A stretch of 64,000 bases of DNA from Verrucomicrobiota bacterium (lineage in GTDB: Bacteria; Verrucomicrobiota; Verrucomicrobiia; Limisphaerales; Pedosphaeraceae), in contig JAJPHR010000022.1 in NCBI GenBank assembly GCA_021325145.1, positions 40,522 to 104,521 on the forward strand. Direction: 5' to 3'. Numbering within the stretch: position 1 is the first letter of the stretch; each line of letters begins with the position of its first letter. Shown in pieces: positions 62,201 to 64,000 of this stretch. A program made the translations under genes and the position numbers. Under the pieces are notes generated by a model. It made no database searches. It saw only the letters and a list, made by a program, of their open reading frames with translations, and was not told the DNA's origin.

Positions 62201-64000
62201 GCGCGGCATGGTTACGAATGGCCTGGTCACGACTTCGATCCATTCCTGGACCGACACGAGTTTCTTTTATTACGATCATGACCATGGGCAGGCGTGGCCG
62301 GACAATGTGATCTCCAACAACTTCGCCATGGGCACCGCGTGGCACGCCACCAACCATATCCCAATTTCCAAAATGATGATCGCCCATTGGTCGGAGATGG
62401 GCAGCAATTCCTTCGCCGGCTTGAAAGCCTGGGGAGTCGAATATGTGCTCATCGAGATTCCCCCGGGCGTGCAGGAATATATCACGCCTCCCGCTCCCTG
62501 GCTGACCGCCGGCCCCTACCGGCTCTACGAAACCCCGCTCGCCGGGGAAAGCCTTAACCCGATGTTCTACGCCGACTTCCTCAACGTGCCGGGACATCCC
62601 GAGTTCAACGGCCAGTTCTTTGATCCTTACACGGAGATTCGCGATGCCTATGCCGGCACGGTTGCGGAGGGCGGTGATTGGGCGCCGGATACGGATGTGG
62701 GCGGCAGCGTGGACCGCGGCACCAAACAGATCCAGCGCGGATTGGACAGCATGACTCTCGGGAACGTCTTCACTCATGAACGATACCCGTCGTCCCTGAG
62801 TGATTCGACCTGGCGGCTCATCCTGCAAGGGATCTCCAACAACCTGGCCGCTTATAATCCCATCTACGTGACCATGGACTATGCCAACCAATACCAACGG
62901 GCCAAGCGCACCTCCCGGCTTCTGGATGGCGAGTACGATCGCACCTCCGGACAGATCACCCTGACGTTCTCCGGCAAAGCGGATATGGACACGACCGTCC
63001 AGGTATTCATTGGCGCGGATAGCGGCATCACCAACAGTTACGCCACCATCCCGTCATTTCTCAGCGGCAGCACCAACACCGTCGCGGTTTCGAACGTGCC
63101 GCCGGTGATTACCACCCAACCCCGGGACGTTGCGGTGGCCGCCGGAACCGGCGCCACTTTCTCCGTCGCGAACACCGGTTCGTGGCCGTTGGCGTATCAG
63201 TGGTTGTTCAATGGAATCAACATCACCGGCGCAACAAACATCGGCTACACCGTGCCCCAGGCGCAGCCCACCAATGTCGGCGCTTACTCGGTCATCGTTA
63301 GCAATCAAGTCGGAGTGGCGGCCAGTTCGAATGCCATGTTGACGATTATCCTGCCTCCGACCATCACCAACCAGCCAGCCGACTTAACCGTCAGCGCGGG
63401 CAGCAATGCCGCGTTCATCGTGGGCGTCGCCAGCAGTGTGCCCGTTACCTATCAGTGGCTTCTCAATACCACTAATATTCCCAATGCCACCAATTCCATC
63501 TTTTTCCTGCCCGCGGCGCAGACATCCGATGCAGGAACTTACTCAGTCGCGGTGAGCAACATGGCTGGCGCTGTCATCAGTTCAAATGCCCAACTCACCG
63601 TGGTTGTCCCGCCTGTTTTGACCAACCAGCCCGCCAGCCTTGCCGTGAATGCCGGGACGGGCGCGGCCTTCAGCGCGGGCGCATCGGGCAGCGCGCCGCT
63701 CGTCTATCAGTGGCAATTCAACGGCACCAATCTCACGAACGCCACCAATTCCAGCTACAGCCTGCTGGCGGTCCAGGCGTCCGATGCCGGGACTTACACT
63801 GTAAGCGTAACAAACCTCGCCGGTTCAGCGACCAGTTCCAATGCCATCCTGACTGTCATCGTTCCCCCCGTCATTACCAACCAGCCTGCCAGTCAGACCG
63901 TCAACGCCGGCAGTGATGTCACGTTGACTGTGGGAGTGTCGGGCAGCCAGCCTCTCAGCTATCAATGGCAGAAGTGGGGACGCAACCTTTCCGGGGCAAC
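59274..64000 (+). CDS. Giant secreted Ig-repeat protein with LamG-like head and deacetylase-like core, truncated by the window end
   Basis: At least 1575 residues in one open frame, with the stop beyond the window. ATG 59274 gives a signal peptide (TAWLALLFLLFAAPAS). Residues about 30-255 form a LamG/concanavalin sandwich (GWWPGDGNANDIAG, YHVAAVRG, NGMLDEVSLYNRAL). Five Ig-like modules follow to about 700, each ending in SATSAVATLTV-like strands. The core (about 700-1270) contains a Rossmann-like part and MPNFVTMRVDDVSGPF with TSIHSWTDTSFF, recalling NodB-type deacetylase or DUF2194 enzymes. At least four more Ig modules run off the end. It is probably a surface or secreted carbohydrate-active protein; substrate unknown. 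Confidence 0.82.
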   Translation, partial: MNPRQTTTAWLALLFLLFAAPASDQAASCLQPPANLVGWWPGDGNANDIAGTNENGTLMGGAIATAAGLDGQAFSFDGTSGFVQIPDSPALDPANLTIETWVRFASLDSSGFGAPAGDQYMVFKQNSHATTFEGYDLSKTRVAGGDVFRFLLSSAAGQSVEIHSTTFLTAGVWYHVAAVRGSNFAQIYVNGHLQSQASVSFPQDYGTQPLYFGTTGASYWDRKLNGMLDEVSLYNRALSSNEIAALYAAGAAGKCKTPVAPIITNQPQNLSIHAGSNALFTVTVVGTAPLSYQWQFGNTPITGATNASLTLTNVQLTNSGGYVVVITNIAGSATSAVATLTVLAPPVITTQPQNSTNDLGTTATFTASSTGTAPLFYQWSQNGSALADNARTSGSAGNVLTISNIQPSDAGSYVLVVSNSFGTATSTAVVLAISGPPAIVNQPAGQSALSGTNVSFSVLAVGSQPLSYQWLLGNTPLAGATNTSLTLTNVQFTNGGSYTVVITNIQGSATSAVAVLTVLAPPVLTAQPQSSTNHAGTTASFSATSIGTAPLLYQWLQNGVALTDGARISGSTSNVLGISNLQPTDAAAYVLTVSNSYGATTSTAAVLTVSGPPAILTQPLSQGVFVGANVSLGVLASGTQPLSYQWMKNGANLADGGNLSGSQSSALALASVQTNASANYQVIITNSEGSVTSAVATLVVSPQPSVIGAGAVVLVNSSSPKYLDFQHFIQPYLDTFGVPYTVLDIASNSIGTNLAHYASIIIGHKLLDTNGVYLNSLAQSNISLAVSNGTGLVNFDSALSVGSTPRYGFIQNIFGFGYGASTSGTNVTLPPTQPSAQMHYITARHQPNDSLTLYSNMSLATLTLPSNVTAVALSSGKPLLAINQYGQGRAVQWASYDWISVYVKGPVAGLDDLVWRSLVWSARKPFVLRGMPNFVTMRVDDVSGPFTWVHSANAFGFKPFLALFVSNVTAASAVDLRGMVTNGLVTTSIHSWTDTSFFYYDHDHGQAWPDNVISNNFAMGTAWHATNHIPISKMMIAHWSEMGSNSFAGLKAWGVEYVLIEIPPGVQEYITPPAPWLTAGPYRLYETPLAGESLNPMFYADFLNVPGHPEFNGQFFDPYTEIRDAYAGTVAEGGDWAPDTDVGGSVDRGTKQIQRGLDSMTLGNVFTHERYPSSLSDSTWRLILQGISNNLAAYNPIYVTMDYANQYQRAKRTSRLLDGEYDRTSGQITLTFSGKADMDTTVQVFIGADSGITNSYATIPSFLSGSTNTVAVSNVPPVITTQPRDVAVAAGTGATFSVANTGSWPLAYQWLFNGINITGATNIGYTVPQAQPTNVGAYSVIVSNQVGVAASSNAMLTIILPPTITNQPADLTVSAGSNAAFIVGVASSVPVTYQWLLNTTNIPNATNSIFFLPAAQTSDAGTYSVAVSNMAGAVISSNAQLTVVVPPVLTNQPASLAVNAGTGAAFSAGASGSAPLVYQWQFNGTNLTNATNSSYSLLAVQASDAGTYTVSVTNLAGSATSSNAILTVIVPPVITNQPASQTVNAGSDVTLTVGVSGSQPLSYQWQKWGRNLSGA

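Overview
The window most likely comes from a Verrucomicrobiota chromosome of the Pedosphaera/Limisphaerales type. That placement is an inference from gene families: a prepilin-like H-X9-DG protein, an ECF sigma factor next to a Ser/Thr kinase, a PSD1 cytochrome (DUF1549/DUF1553), Tat-exported Gfo/Idh/MocA oxidoreductases, many secreted Ig-like or lectin-like proteins, and high G+C with frequent GCGC-rich spacers. No 16S gene, tRNA, CRISPR array or transposase was found.

Layout. Positions 1-3000 hold the end of a DUF1559-type prepilin, a gene-poor spacer, a small zinc-ribbon ORF, a PepSY lipoprotein and a YVTN-type beta-propeller. 2954-7832 (minus strand) has a PfkB sugar kinase with a HAD phosphatase, then alanine dehydrogenase with a BrkB-type membrane protein. 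dnaE fills 8018-11647. 11831-17670 (minus) has a Tat-signal oxidoreductase, then a sigma / kinase-protease / Ig-like-domain operon. 17977-23400 is an accessory region: a secreted lectin-like protein, a low-GC TIR-domain gene lying between two 73-bp copies of the 3' end of a PQQ-propeller gene, and a frameshifted hypothetical gene. 23665-26268 is a type IV pilus/type II secretion ATPase operon whose ATPase has an in-frame stop. 26560-33565 holds a large glycogen-debranching enzyme, small and secreted proteins, a BMP-family binding protein and a thioredoxin 2. 33685-41222 has two hybrid histidine kinases around a membrane-spanning ECF sigma protein and a duplicated secreted protein.

41737-42376 packs three small ribbon-helix-helix-like genes. 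They are followed by an ABC ATPase, a DUF3592 protein, dnaA with a possible origin region, and the nitrogen-control pair glnB-glnA with a promoter, an intergenic attenuator and a final terminator visible. The rest has a GH43 glycosidase, an aldehyde dehydrogenase, a proline-rich vWA-like membrane protein, a NYN-domain RNase-like protein, a zinc-binding small protein, a cupin, the PSD1 cytochrome, a zinc-ribbon/FxLYD protein and the first ~1575 residues of a giant Ig-repeat protein running off the right end.

Two families of dispersed non-coding repeats occur in spacers across the window (family A: 611, 4935, 33616, 49273; family B: 11655, 23310, 52869). A third short repeat, resembling an insertion-sequence end, occurs at 20629 and 37890. 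The strongest candidates for new biology are the TIR cassette with its duplicated target, the kinase-protease fusion with its free-standing ligand-like domain, and the three-gene RHH cluster. The two interrupted genes need raw-read confirmation before they are given biological meaning.
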